The position numbers and the translations under genes were made by a program. A model generated the notes under the pieces. The model did no database searches. It was not told where the DNA came from and saw only the letters and a list, made by a program, of their open reading frames with translations. From Dichetophora obliterata (Eukaryota; Arthropoda; Insecta; Diptera; Sciomyzidae), in assembly GCA_963920525.1 (NCBI GenBank), contig OY986437.1, forward strand, positions 96,163,175 through 96,227,174: a DNA stretch of 64,000 nucleotides. The letters run 5' to 3'. Positions within the stretch are counted from its first letter, which is position 1; each line of letters starts with the position of its first letter. Shown piece by piece: positions 7,805 through 19,064 of this stretch.

Positions 7805-10800
7805 TATCTTTATGGATAATTCTATTTCTATTATTTATTTTAATTATTTTTCCTAAATCTTCTTTAACATATTGTTTTTTATATCGTGGTTGTAATTTAT
7901 TTCTTTCACCCATTAATTTTTCATATACTTTTTCTCCTATATTATATTCTTTATCTCTTCTAGATTTATTATGCGTTTCTAACATTTTATTTTGAGCACT
8001 TATTAGTTTTTCTTTTAAATTGTCATGATTTACTTTATTGAATAATACTTCATGTGGTTTAGTATTTGTTATTGAATGTATTGTTTTGTTATATAACTGA
8101 GCTGCTCGTAAAATTGATTCTAAGTCACTTACTAAACTATATTCTTGTTTAATGCATCTAGAAATTTCAATTAGTGTGGAATGAACTCTTTCTATCTGTC
8201 CATTCGAAGTACTATGTCTTGGGGTTATAAAAAATGTTTCAATATTAAGTCTCTGCATAAGAGATTTAAATTGTGGAGTCGTGAATCCTGGTTCATTATC
8301 TAAACACAATTTTTTTGCATCTGGAAATGACTGAAGAAGTTCTAGAACTTTGTTTTCTAAATTCATTTTATCGGGTATATTTTTAATTACTAAAAATTTT
8401 GAATACGCATCAACACAAGTCATAAATATTAATTTTTGAGCGTAAAAAATATCAACGTGTAGTTGTTCTCCTTCTTTGTCTGGAATTGGTGCCTCGCCCA
8501 TTGGTACTTTTATTGGGTGGCGATCGTATTTATTTACATTACAAATATCGCAATTTCTAGCATATTCCTTAAATTTCTTTGCCATTTGTGGCCAATAGTA
8601 CATTTCCTTAATTTGTTTTAAATTTTCTCTATAATTTCTATGCGCTCTGTTATGTATTTGCTCAATTATAAGACCTTGATCTTCTTGATTTTCAATGTCC
8701 GTTGGAAAATTTTTTGTATGGACAAATTTAATATTAAATGTTTCAAGTAATTTTATTTTGATTTCATATAAATCCTCTGGTGTACAATATATTCCTGTAA
8801 CAATATTTGGTTTAAGGTATTCCTTTAGTATTGTTATTAAATTTTCAACTGTATCATATTCAATAAGATGTCTTTTATTTCCAAATTTTGTTAATTGTTC
8901 GTGGATTGTGAATCTATTTTTGCTCACAATTATTTGTTGTTTAAATTGGTTTAATGGTTTATCTGTACTTTTTATTTGTATGTTATCGCTACTTTCAGCG
9001 GAATGTTGTGTTGAATTAATTGATGATGAAGAATCATCTGTTAAATTATTTAAATTTTGTCTTGATAAAGCATCTGCGACAACATTAGTAACACCTGGCT
9101 TGTATATAATTTTCGGTGAATATTCTTCAATTAAGGCATGCCATCTCTTCATTTTGGCATTTGGATTCCTCGTTGATACTGCAAACGTTAGTGGTTGGTG
9201 ATCTGTGAATATTTCCAGATCAGAAACTCCATATAAATAATTTCGTAAATTCTTTAATGCCCATACTATTGCATATAGTTCTTTTTCGTTAGTGGCATAG
9301 CGTTGTTCCGTAGGATTCAAAGTTTTTGAAATAAAAGTTATTGGATTTTTATCTTGTGAGAGAACTGCTCCTATTGCTGCATTTGATGCATCTGTTGTTA
9401 AAGTAAATCTCTTATTAAAATCGGGTTGATACAATTCTATTTTCTCTTTAAGGCATTCTTTTAGTTTTTCACAGGACTTGATTCCATCTTCATCTAATAT
9501 TATTTTAGTATTTTTAGATTTGTATTGGGATATTTTACCATTATCTCCTGATAAATGTTTTGTTAATGGTTTTGCTATTAATGCATAATTTTTAATGAAT
9601 TTTCTATAATATCCGGTAAGTCCTAAAAAGCTTCTTAATTGTCTAAGTGTTGTTGGGATTGGAAAGTTTGAAATCGTCTCCACTTTCCTTGGATCTGTTT
9701 TAATTATGTTGTGAGATACTACATATCCTAAAAATTCAACTTCTTTTTTATAAAATACGGATTTTTCCAACGATATTTTCATATTAGCCTGTTTTAATGT
9801 ATCAATAATTATATTTAGGTGTTTAGCATGTTCTTCAATATTTTCTGAAAAAACTATTATATCGTCTATATAGACGTGACAAAATTTACCATCAAAATTT
9901 CGTAGTATATTATCCATTGCTCTCTGAAAAATACTTGGGGCGTTTTTCAATCCAAATGGCATTCTTAAATATTCATATTTGCCATTATTAACTGAGAATG
10001 CAGTTTTCTCAATGTCTTCATTATTCATTAATATTTGATGGAATCCTGATTCTAAATCAATTGTCGAAAATATCTTTGCTTTATCTAAATTGAACAATAT
10101 TGTATTTGTATCCGGTATAGGATATTTATCTGAGATTGTTTCGTTGTTTATTTTTTTATAGTCAATTACCATACGTAGTTTTGGTGTCCCATCCTCATTA
10201 GTTCCTTTCTTTGGGACTACCCATATTGGTGAGTTATATGGACTCTTGCTTGGTCGAATTATATTTGCCTTCAACATTTTTTCTATTTCTTTATTTACAA
10301 ACGAATTTACTGACAATGGATATGGATATTGTTTGCTCCATATCGGTTTTTCGTTTTCCGTTCTAATTTCAGCCTTTATATCTGTACGAAATGGTAAATC
10401 CATATTTATATCTTTATGTTCCTTTTTTATTCTTTCAATAACTTCATTTCTTAATGATAGATATTCGTCTTCATTTTTTATATTATTTATTTTCATTTTG
10501 TCGGTATTATTCTTCGACGGCGTTTTGAGATTTTTTCTCAAAATTTTGTTTTTATTAGCGGCATTTCCTTCGCTTGGCGTTTCGAATTTTTTATTCGAAA
10601 TTATTTTATTTATATTAATAGCGGTATTTCCTTCGCTTGGCGTTTCGAATTTTTTATTCGAAGTTATTTTATTTATAGCGGTATTTCCTTCGCTTGGCGT
10701 TTCAGAACTTTTTTGTTCCAAAATGTTTTTGTTTTCAATTAATGTTTTATTATTCTTTATTTCATTTTCCATCTCATTGATGTACTTGATATCATATTGT

Positions 10801-11090
10801 TTTCCTTTTATTTCTAAGATTCCTTTTCCAAAATCTAGTTTAATATTGTTGCTTCTAATAAAATTCATCCCTATAAGAAAATCGCTTTCTAAATTATTTA
10901 TTTCATAAAATCTTTGTTTTATTCCAAAAAACTCCATTTCAGAATAATGTGTTATTATTGTGTACCCGTTTATTGTTTTTACGCGTTTTATTATTGGTAA
11001 TTTCATTCTTTTAATACATACATTTGGCTTAACATAGCAATTCGTCGCACCAGTATCGATTAATATTTTAATTGTTTTTCCCGTTATATT
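7791..11090 (-). CDS. pol: Errantivirus Pol (copy B)
   Basis: Same architecture as copy A: a DTGA protease motif upstream of the first ATG (11006), then RT with YIDD, RNase H, an HHCC zinc finger and a DD35E integrase. It is a full-length, stop-free ORF expected to be produced as a Gag-Pol fusion through the -1 frame overlap with gag near 11084-11090. It has Asp before YIDD (Val in A) and one private Met in the integrase region where A and C have Ile. With intact gag, env and LTRs this is the best candidate in the window for a functional polyprotein. Confidence 0.95.
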   Translation of the reverse strand, partial: NITGKTIKILIDTGATNCYVKPNVCIKRMKLPIIKRVKTINGYTIITHYSEMEFFGIKQRFYEINNLESDFLIGMNFIRSNNIKLDFGKGILEIKGKQYDIKYINEMENEIKNNKTLIENKNILEQKSSETPSEGNTAINKITSNKKFETPSEGNTAININKIISNKKFETPSEGNAANKNKILRKNLKTPSKNNTDKMKINNIKNEDEYLSLRNEVIERIKKEHKDINMDLPFRTDIKAEIRTENEKPIWSKQYPYPLSVNSFVNKEIEKMLKANIIRPSKSPYNSPIWVVPKKGTNEDGTPKLRMVIDYKKINNETISDKYPIPDTNTILFNLDKAKIFSTIDLESGFHQILMNNEDIEKTAFSVNNGKYEYLRMPFGLKNAPSIFQRAMDNILRNFDGKFCHVYIDDIIVFSENIEEHAKHLNIIIDTLKQANMKISLEKSVFYKKEVEFLGYVVSHNIIKTDPRKVETISNFPIPTTLRQLRSFLGLTGYYRKFIKNYALIAKPLTKHLSGDNGKISQYKSKNTKIILDEDGIKSCEKLKECLKEKIELYQPDFNKRFTLTTDASNAAIGAVLSQDKNPITFISKTLNPTEQRYATNEKELYAIVWALKNLRNYLYGVSDLEIFTDHQPLTFAVSTRNPNAKMKRWHALIEEYSPKIIYKPGVTNVVADALSRQNLNNLTDDSSSSINSTQHSAESSDNIQIKSTDKPLNQFKQQIIVSKNRFTIHEQLTKFGNKRHLIEYDTVENLITILKEYLKPNIVTGIYCTPEDLYEIKIKLLETFNIKFVHTKNFPTDIENQEDQGLIIEQIHNRAHRNYRENLKQIKEMYYWPQMAKKFKEYARNCDICNVNKYDRHPIKVPMGEAPIPDKEGEQLHVDIFYAQKLIFMTCVDAYSKFLVIKNIPDKMNLENKVLELLQSFPDAKKLCLDNEPGFTTPQFKSLMQRLNIETFFITPRHSTSNGQIERVHSTLIEISRCIKQEYSLVSDLESILRAAQLYNKTIHSITNTKPHEVLFNKVNHDNLKEKLISAQNKMLETHNKSRRDKEYNIGEKVYEKLMGERNKLQPRYKKQYVKEDLGKIIKINNRNRIIHKDNVKF

Positions 11091-12313
11091 ATGTTTTCCG
11101 ATAAGGTAGGGGAGGTCATTCGCTCGTCTAAAAAAGCTTTTTCGTTAATATTATTTATTCTTTGTTGCTTGGGTTGAGGTAATTGTGCACTTTCTAACAC
11201 TCTTTTTTGTCCTTGAAAATTATTTCGATAATTTCCTGACTGATTGTAATACTGATTTCCTGGTCTAAAGTTTGCATTTCTATTATTATAATTCTGTCTA
11301 AAATTGTTATTAAAATTGTTAATAGGTCTATTCTGTATCTGTAATGATTCGTCTACTTCCATTGGTGTAGGTTTAGGTGGGTCTGCTTTTTTCGGTATTG
11401 ACTCAATTCTATTGATTCGGGGAAATCGTAAAGTATTATTATTGTTATGAGTATTTCTGTTATAAGAATTTGATGATCTTCCAAATTGGTAAGCAAAATT
11501 TGCTCTAAGGTTATTTGATTCAAGTTCTTGCGCTTTAGCTAACGCATTTGGTAAGTCTTCAGGGGATAGTGAAAATAATATTTTATTTAATGGATGGTTC
11601 AATCCAGTAATGAAAATTCTTAAGGCATTCTGGCAATTTTTCTTATTTAACTCGTTCGTCATTTCGGTATTGTTTCCGTACGTCATAATTGTTTTGTTCG
11701 TTAATAGTGTTAATTTCTTATTAACTACGTTGTAGTAATCTAATATTGTCATTGATCCTTGTCTTAGAACACTTAACTCCTGTTCAATAATATGTGCTGG
11801 TCTCCTGTCTGAGTATGCAAAATCTAGTCTGCTTATAATAGCGTCATAATTAAGTACTGTACCATGGTTTGTTAATACGTCATTAGCTTCACCTGTTATT
11901 TTATTTCGTAATATAGTTAATGCACCGAAATATCTTTTACTTCCTTTCTCGTAAAGAGAAATTGAATTTTGAGAGGCTTCTCTCCAACTTACATAAGAAT
12001 TAGGCTTACCTGAAAATTCTGGGAGGGTTCTTATTATGTCTAATGGTTCGTTACATATGATTGTACTGTCAATTGTCTGAGTCTTGTAATTTTCTACTGT
12101 GTCTGTACATGTTAGTCTTGCTAATTGATTTTGCAGAGCAATAATTTGATTTTGAAAAGATTGATTATTTGTGGCAATAAGTTGCGAAACTAAATCTGCA
12201 GTTATATTTGCCATTTCAGATTCTTCTTTTTTTAAATTTTCTCTCAAATTTATCTTTTTAAACAATTCACTTAAGTCGTTGTCAGGATTCTTTTCCTTAT
12301 ACACTTTTTTCAT
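11084..12313 (-). CDS. gag: Errantivirus Gag (copy B)
   Basis: A 409-residue Gag as in copy A, with Lys for Asn and Pro for Ala at two positions about 15 residues apart. Pro is shared with copy C, consistent with B and C being duplicates of one locus. It has an Asn/Arg-rich C-terminus and no zinc knuckle. The stop at 11084-11086 lies in the overlap with the pol frame. Confidence 0.92.
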   Translation of the reverse strand: MKKVYKEKNPDNDLSELFKKINLRENLKKEESEMANITADLVSQLIATNNQSFQNQIIALQNQLARLTCTDTVENYKTQTIDSTIICNEPLDIIRTLPEFSGKPNSYVSWREASQNSISLYEKGSKRYFGALTILRNKITGEANDVLTNHGTVLNYDAIISRLDFAYSDRRPAHIIEQELSVLRQGSMTILDYYNVVNKKLTLLTNKTIMTYGNNTEMTNELNKKNCQNALRIFITGLNHPLNKILFSLSPEDLPNALAKAQELESNNLRANFAYQFGRSSNSYNRNTHNNNNTLRFPRINRIESIPKKADPPKPTPMEVDESLQIQNRPINNFNNNFRQNYNNRNANFRPGNQYYNQSGNYRNNFQGQKRVLESAQLPQPKQQRINNINEKAFLDERMTSPTLSENII

Positions 12314-12894
12314 TTACAGTATTTTTATCTTGTTTGTCACTTTTTTATATATAAAAAAACTCAATATAAATCAATATAAAATCAACCAATATAAAATATA
12401 ATATGTATAATTATTTTTTTTTTTTAAATAAATAATTCTTACTTCCGGTTCTGTTGATTTTTTCTTTCGATTCACTGCTTTTCTTTTCTCCTTCCAAATG
12501 TACTTGCACTCGCTTTTTAAACAATTTAATTTTTTCTCCAATTATTGGATACTTATTTCTTTAGGTGGTCTTCAATTCTGCTTCCTTTGTCTAGGCTTTT
12601 ATTTCCAGAAATTGATTGTATCAAAATTTTACGTTGATACCCCACTTGATGATTTTGGTCCTTTGCCTTGCTGTATTCTTCAGTTCCTTACTTGTATTCG
12701 TCTGTACCTTGTTTTTTCTTCTTATTTATTAAGAATACTTTTTTCTGGTCACAGATGTTTTCAGGATTTTATACACTTTATTATTTTATTAAAGAGCTGC
12801 GACTTCTTTAACTTGTGCCTCAGGAGGGACTACTGCAAGCAATAGTTTACGCTGCGGGCTTCGTAATAAAGTGTAATGAAGTTAATTTAAACAG

Positions 12895-12912
12895 CTCCTG
12901 GCAGGATCGCCA
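12895..12912 (-). other. Primer-binding site for tRNA-Arg (copy B)
   Basis: The same 18-base complement to a tRNA-Arg 3' end as in copy A, abutting the 5' LTR of copy B. Confidence 0.8.
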
Positions 12913-13370
12913 ATTAATTTTTTGACGTTAGGTTTTGTTAAAAAAAATCTTTATTTATTTCTTAACAAACTTAACAATCAAAAATATTCTTAATATCTAA
13001 ACTGCAACTGAACTGAAAACAAACTGAAGTGAAACTCCACTCAAACTGAACTGAAACTAAAAACTGAAGAAGTATTCTAAGTTCATACTTCTTTTATACT
13101 TTAAATTCCTTATTTACATCTCTACATAAAACTTATGTATTACATATCATTTATTAATGTATTTGGACACTTAGATACTTTTAAGAATTTATCATATAAA
13201 GAAATTTGATCGTAAACATCATCCGATCAATATTCCCATGAATCAGTTATAAACAATTAAAGTTATAAACAAAGAAATATGATTAGAAGCATACTTTAAT
13301 ATGAATCATATTTATAATAATTTTTGTTTATATTATCTATTAAAGTTACCAGCAAGTGCTAACTTTAACT
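12913..13370 (-). repeat. 5' LTR of errantivirus copy B
   Basis: A 458-bp LTR identical by eye to 5606-6063. The outer end is fixed by the loss of similarity to 6064 onward (PPT) and by the start of the R1-like sequence. A TATA box lies at 13091-13098. Confidence 0.93.
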
Positions 13371-14660
13371 TGCACACATTCGTCCCATCTAGACCTAACA
13401 CATTCACACAGCAAAGCCTTCCTTTCACCCTCACCCACATGCGCTACATTCGAGTGATTGACCCAATCAAACAATAAGGAGGGCACATCTTTCTTAATGC
13501 CATAAGCAACACATAGTTGTATTACTACCAGATCAAGAGGGGGGACCCCCAGCAACACTTGTAAGGCATCTGTAGATACCGTATGACACACAGGCATACA
13601 TCCAATCAGAATGGCTCTCTGACAAGAGAGTATCTTTCGATATCCCACAGCAGACCTGACCACGTGACCCCATACAGGTGCACCAAAAGTTGCGCAAGCA
13701 ACAAATAGGCCCCCATACATAAGCCGTACAGCCCGCCTACTGAGTCCCCATTCAGATCTGAGTAATCGCCGTACACACCCTACAACCGACAGTGATCGGC
13801 TCTTCAGTGCCACCAAATGGGCAACAAAATTCATTCTTTCACACAAGGTTATCCCCAAATACTTGACTTCAGTCGCATATTTAAGGCTAACCCCATTCAC
13901 TCTAACACATGGATGCCGACTCAACTTGCCCTTCAGCAACATCATCACGGTCTTGTCCATGGCCACACTCACACCAACACCCATCCCCCATTCACACACA
14001 ATGCTCATGGCCTCACTTGCTTTAGCCTCCAGCTCAGCACGAGACCGGCCTTCAACCAACACAAGAAGATCATCAGCATACGCACAACATTCAACAGTTG
14101 ACGAAGCTGTTTTAACAAAGGATCTATCATAAGGTTCCAAATAAATGGACCACAGATAGACCCCTGCGGACAGCCCCGAACAACATCTACATACACACAT
14201 TGACTAACACCAATAACACATGCACGTCTGCCAGAAAAATAACTCCTCCAGAGCTTAATTTCCTGGCAGCCTATCACACTTAACCTATCTAAAACCCTCT
14301 TCCAGCATAAATAGTCGAAGGCCCCTTTGAAGTCAATAAATAACCCCAAGACATACTTGGAGGTACTTACTGCAACAACATTCTTGACAAACATCCACGC
14401 ATCAATCACGCTTTTGCCCTTACGAAAACCAAATTGATTCTCGCAAAGGCTCGCATTCACACAACCAAGAAGCCGTTCCACCATAACCCTTTCCAGCACT
14501 TTTCCAAGCACCGGTAGTAGGCTAATACCCCGATAGGAGCGGGGATTGCTTCTCAGCCTATCAGGCGACTTTAACAGCACAACAACTCTTGCTTCCTTCG
14601 ACACAGTGGGGAAGTAGGCCTCAGACATACACTTTGTATACACAGCCTCAAGATACTCAG
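13371..14660 (-). pseudogene. R1-like non-LTR retrotransposon fragment (unit 1)
   Basis: Minus-strand reverse transcriptase relic. The upstream part (14005-14643) has the RT motifs NPRSYRGISLLPVLGK, FGFRKGKS and DFKGAFD, and the turn GCPQGS. The downstream part (13371-14200) is in another frame and carries the catalytic AYADDLLVLV box, followed by the thumb and a conserved C-terminal segment typical of R1-clade ORF2. A frameshift lies near 14110-14120, in an A-rich stretch. The 3' end is cut at 13371 by the errantivirus LTR and the 5' end is lost at about 14660. There is no endonuclease domain. Clade assignment rests on motif resemblance. Confidence 0.82.
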
Positions 14661-14692
14661 GAATAATAAAACAACTTCAATGGGAAAAAATA

Positions 14693-14884
14693 GTTCAAAA
14701 ATAGAATAGTGCGGAGATACCCACAAATAGATGTGTGGCGCAATCAGATATGTGATTTGCGTGGCCAACGAAAATATAGCGACATATTTAAAGAAATGTT
14801 GTGCGACCTTGTTAAATCTTACGGGAAAAAATTAACAGTGGAAGAAGTTAGAACAAGAGTTAATAATCTGAAGAAGAGATATAG
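14693..14884 (+). pseudogene. MADF/Myb-SANT-like relic, exon 1 (unit 1)
   Basis: The plus strand encodes a MADF-like DNA-binding segment: Arg-Tyr-Pro near the start, Trp and Arg-Lys-Tyr in the middle, and a final LTVEEVRTRVNNLKKRYR-type helix. It ends at a consensus splice donor ATAG|GTAAGT (14885). An in-frame stop lies just upstream of 14693, so the true start is lost. Such proteins are commonly the second gene of PIF/Harbinger transposons, and Harbinger transposase pieces lie downstream on the opposite strand. It may alternatively be a relic of a host MADF gene. Confidence 0.6.
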
Positions 14885-15168
14885 GTAAGTAGATTGAACA
14901 ATTGTAATTTGATAGGCCCATGTCAAATTGCAAAATTTTTCGCGATTTTCTCCAGTAAGATAATCGAAGCTACCAAAAAAAGTATGCTAAACTTTTGACG
15001 TGATTGCTTTATTTCTCTTGCAATTTCTCGTGCAACAGAGGATAGAACAATTGCGGCCGCGTAACTTCCAACACTATGCAATCAGCTTTGATCGCCTGCA
15101 ACTCGCCCGCAATCTATCATGCAATTTGGCCTGGACCTCATAATAAAAAATGCTGGTATAACATATAA

Positions 15169-17003
15169 ACTTACTTTACTTACTTAGTTGGCGCTACAAC
15201 CGTATGTCGGTCTTGGCCTCATCTAAGAATTTGCGCCAGCCATTTCTGTCTTTCGCTTGCTGGCGCCAGTTCGAAATTCCAAGCTTCGTCAGGTTGTCCT
15301 CTACTTGGTCTTTCCAACGAAGATGCGGTCGTCCTCTTCTGCGTTGACCGCCGCTGGGTACCGAATCAAATGTTTTCTTCACTGGAGCATCGTCTTTCAT
15401 GCGCTGAACATGACCAAGCCAGCGAAGCCGCTCGATTTTAATGCGCTTGACTATGTCGATGTCAGCGTACAGCTCATACAGTTCATCATTCCACCGTATT
15501 CGGTACTCGCCATTGACGCAGATTGGTCCGTAGATCTTACGAAGAATCTTTCTCTCGAATGCTCCTAAAGTCTTTTCATCTAAACTGCTCAGCGTCCAGG
15601 TTTGTGATGCGTAAAGTAGGACGGGCATGATGAGCGATTTATAGAGCGTGATTTTCGTTCGTCGAGAGAGGGCTCTGCTTCTCAATTGCCTACTGAGCCC
15701 AAAGTAACACCTGTTGGCAAGAGTTATTCTTCGTTTGATCTCAATGCTGATGTCGTTGGTTGAATTAATGCTGGATCCCAGATAAACGAAGTTCTTCACA
15801 ACCTCGAAGGAGGTATTGTCAACGGTAACGTGGGTTCCAAGACGCTGGGACTGTTTGTTTGTTGACACTAAGTATTTCGTCTTATCTGCATTCACTGCCA
15901 GACCCATTCGACTTGACTCTCTTTCTAATCTGGAAAATGCTGCACTGACTTCGCGCGTATTATGGCCAATGATATCTATGTCATCAGCATACGCAAGCAG
16001 CATAACACTCTTGTAGAATATTGTGCCACTACGTCTCAGATCAGCAGCTCGTATGATCTTTTCCATCATTAGGTTGAAAAAGTCACACGATAAGGAATCA
16101 CCTTGTCTGAAACTTTCCCGATTTTAACTGCGCTGCTGGTGTTGCTCAGTGTCATCCTGAAAAGTCTTATTAGTTTTGCAGAAATACCAAATTCAGACAT
16201 GGTGGAGTACAGGTGCTTCCTTATTGGGCTGTCGAAGGCGGCTTTGTAGTCGACAAAAAGATGGTGGGTGTCGTCGACTTGTTTTTCTTGAGTCTTCTCC
16301 AAGATTTGTCGTAGCGTCAAAATCTGGTCGATGGTGGACTTTCCAGGTCTGAAACCACACTGATAAGGTCCGATCAGTTCGTTTACAATGGGCTTCAATC
16401 TTTCACATAAAACGCTCGACAGGACCTTATATGCGATATTAAGAAGGCTTATCCCACGGTAATTGGCACAGATAGTGGGATCGCCTTTCTTGTGGATTGG
16501 GCAGAGCACACTGAGATTCCAATCGTTCGGAATGCATTCTTTCTACCATATTCTGCATAGAAGCTCGTGAATGCATTTAAGTAGAGCATCGCCTCTGTTC
16601 TTAAACAGCTCAGCAGGTAAGCCATCAGCTCCCGCGGCTTTGTTATTTTTAAGCCGAGCTATAGCTGTCAGAACTTCATCATAGTCGGGCAGCGGAACCT
16701 CAACGCTTAGAAGCTTAGAGAAGTGTTCCCTCCATAACGTCAGTGTACTCTGGACATCTGTCACTAGATTCCCGTTTTCATCCTTGCAGGAAGAGGCCCC
16801 GGTTTTAAAACCATCGGCAAGGAGTCTTATTTTTTCAAAAAAAAATTCGGGCCTCATTCCTGTCACCATACATCTCAATCTTCTCCTGCTCGCGCTTTTC
16901 TGCCTCTCTTTTTTCCGCCTGAAAATATGTCTCTCTTCCCTCCTCTTTTCTTTGTATCGCTCCTTAGCAGCACATATAAAAGCAGTTATAAATTTGTTAT
17001 ACA
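15169..17003 (-). pseudogene. RTE-like non-LTR retrotransposon, 5'-truncated (unit 1)
   Basis: Minus strand, running from an N-terminal linker (16543-17010) with KEKRREERHIFRRKKERQ and NKAAGADGLP. The RT follows (16069-16509) with NYRGISLLN, YQCGFRPGKST and DYKAAFD, and then (15194-16069) the catalytic AYADDIDIIG and the C-terminal RRRGRPHLRWKDQVEDN segment typical of RTE/BovB-type ORFs. It is broken by an in-frame stop at 16543-16545 and a frameshift near 16069. The 3' end has GTAAGTAAAGTAAG-type short repeats near 15170, as usual for RTE tails. It sits in the intron of the MADF-like relic. The apurinic endonuclease is missing. Confidence 0.85.
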
Positions 17004-17061
17004 TTAACACAGTATGTCTTTTTCTAAATTTGCAATATGTCTTTTTCTAAATTTCAATAAG

Positions 17062-17519
17062 GAAAAATTAAATATTGGAGTAGCCGGTGGATCTCCAAGT
17101 GAATGGGAGTTCTATGAAGTTATCATTGAATTTATTGGTAACTTAAAATCAAATATAATTTGTTAGCTCAGAGCTTTTTACAGAAAGTATTGATGTGTGA
17201 AATACTATCTCCAAATACAACATACAAATATACCAGTATTTATTGAATAAAAGATTTTATAGAAACGCAAGATTCCTTGGAAACAGAAAACCTGGAGATA
17301 ATATGTTATACTCCAGAACCTGCAGAGGAATTGGGTCCCTCGACATCCCCAGCATCAAAACGAAATCTTTCGGAAACAAATCCACCATCAAAACCTAAAA
17401 GATAGAGAGATGAAATAAATGAGGAAATTTTAAAAATAGCAATTGAAGAAAAAAATAACTTTAAGCAGTTTGTCGAACAATCGCAGAAAAATGAGAAAAA
17501 GCGCAATGAGTTGTTGTAA
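17062..17519 (+). pseudogene. MADF-like relic, exon 2 (unit 1)
   Basis: After an AG acceptor at 17060-17061 the frame reads KEKLNIGVAGGSPSEWEFYE, the usual continuation after an N-terminal MADF/SANT domain in Harbinger-associated proteins. Further on (from about 17279) comes an acidic, Pro/Ser-rich stretch and then a Glu/Lys coiled-coil-like tail ending at TAA 17517-17519. The frame is broken by a stop in the first part and by TAG near 17403, so it is not functional. The joining of the two exons is inferred from splice motifs and from matching family layout. Confidence 0.55.
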
Positions 17520-17760
17520 CAGAATATTGATATCCAAAGTCAAATGCTTAATTATTTTTCAAATAAAAAGTACATAACTGTTATTTTTTATCTTTTAAAA
17601 CTTCTTAATATATGTAAATATTGTTATTATGCGTTTTTTGAGTTTCTTGTTTTTTGTTGAGTTTTTTGTTTTTTTTTTTTTTTTCTTATATTATTGCAGT
17701 GATTTTTATTTTGTATTTGTATATGTAAAAACTATATAAATGAAAGAATTACCAAAGTAT

Positions 17761-17970
17761 TCTATTATTGCGTTTCTTATTGAATTTCCATCCATATCAG
17801 CTGTGCTTGATCATGTTTATATGATAGTTTTTACTAATTATTGATGCATTTTCTGTGTTTATTTCCAAACCTTTGCCTATGCGCCTAAACCGAGCCTTTC
17901 AATGTCCAAAAGCATTTTCAACTGCTAGTCGACATTTAATAAGTTGGAAATTATATTTTCTTTATTCTTT
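17761..17970 (-). pseudogene. PIF/Harbinger transposase relic, C-terminal part (unit 1)
   Basis: The minus strand reads LIKCRLAVENAFGH, a stop, then KARFRRIGKGLEI. VENAFG...ARFR is the signature around the catalytic Glu of the DDE_Tnp_4 (HARBI1-like) nuclease. At least one stop interrupts it. The rest of the same gene lies beyond a hAT MITE insertion at 17979. In the undisturbed element this gene would converge with the MADF-like gene. Confidence 0.7.
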
Positions 17971-17978
17971 GTCTTGAC

Positions 17979-19046
17979 TAGGGCTTGCAATCCCGGGACT
18001 GAAAATTTAAAATACCAGGATTTTCGGGATCCGGGATTTGGTTAAATTTTCAACAAAAATATATTCAAATAAAATTATAAAAATTTTGAAATAAAAATTT
18101 ATAAAAATTTTGAAATAAAAATTTATAAAAATATTGTTTAGGAACAGTTACTTTAAAAATTATCTTCATCTTGTAATAATTCATTTATTATCACCACTGC
18201 TACCAAAACGCTATACTTTCTGTCCATTCGAAATTCTTTATCTTAATAAGGCTTAACAACATGTGGGATCGTGTAGCTGCAAAGCTTTATTTCAAGTTAT
18301 TTAGCCATCACTCAATAAAGTTTTTTGTAATGTATTTTTTTAAATAATATAATGAAATAGTGGCTTTATTTTAAAATTATTTTTAAAATGTTTTTTTTTA
18401 AATTGTCAGTAGACAATCTATTTTTTGTTGTGTTATTTTTAAGACTTGATCTGGATTTGTTCCTTTTTGAATAAGTGTATTTGACCAACTTTTTGAATTT
18501 ATATAATTCCTTGCACTAGTGCTCTGACTAAATGGTCCGTATTTCTTATGCAAATAAAAAATATTTTAAATTTTTCTACTCCGAATTTTCGCTGGTTACT
18601 TTTCAGCTTCTTCAGGAAATTTTATTTATCTTAAAACGAATACAAAAAGTGATATTGTGGTAAGAATATAAAAACAATAAAAACAATTAACTTTTTAGAT
18701 GAACACAATTATAAGACAGAAGAACTTACAAATTTAAGTTTTACATTAAAAACTGATGTGTCTCTTGATTTTTAATACAAAATAAAATTTAACAATCAAA
18801 CATTAAACAATTAGAATTTCACTTTTTTAGATTTGCAAAAAATTATTATGTGCGGTTGCTCCAATAACATTTAGTTTAAAATAGATTGCAGATTTCTTAA
18901 CCTATTTTTTTTTAACAAGATCATTTAATTATAAAAATTATTTAATATTTGTTCAAAACAGTTGCAATCCCGGGATCCTGGGATTAAAAATTTTTAATCC
19001 CGAAAATCCCGGGATCGCCAAAAACAACCCGAAATTGCAAGCCCTA
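17979..19046. mobile_element. Non-autonomous hAT element (unit 1)
   Basis: 1068 bp with perfect 13-bp TIRs TAGGGCTTGCAAT and an 8-bp target duplication GTCTTGAC (17971-17978 and 19047-19054). Subterminal copies of ATCCCGGGA occur near both ends. There is no coding capacity; the interior is AT-rich. The 8-bp duplication places it in the hAT superfamily. It interrupts the Harbinger transposase relic. Confidence 0.9.
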
Positions 19047-19064
19047 GTCTTGACATATACAGAC

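Larger units (their letters stand above)
5606..13370 (-). mobile_element. Errantivirus (Ty3/gypsy) copy B, complete provirus
   Basis: This is the full set on the minus strand: 5' LTR 12913-13370, PBS 12895-12912, gag 11084-12313, pol 7791-11090, small ORF 7568-7804, env 6075-7544, PPT 6064-6073 and 3' LTR 5606-6063. No disabling stops are visible. The LTRs look identical by eye. It is inserted in an R1-like element: the base after the outer LTR end begins TGCACA, a YRYRYR sequence like known gypsy targets. The matching target duplication is not visible because the 3' LTR continues into copy A. Confidence 0.94.
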
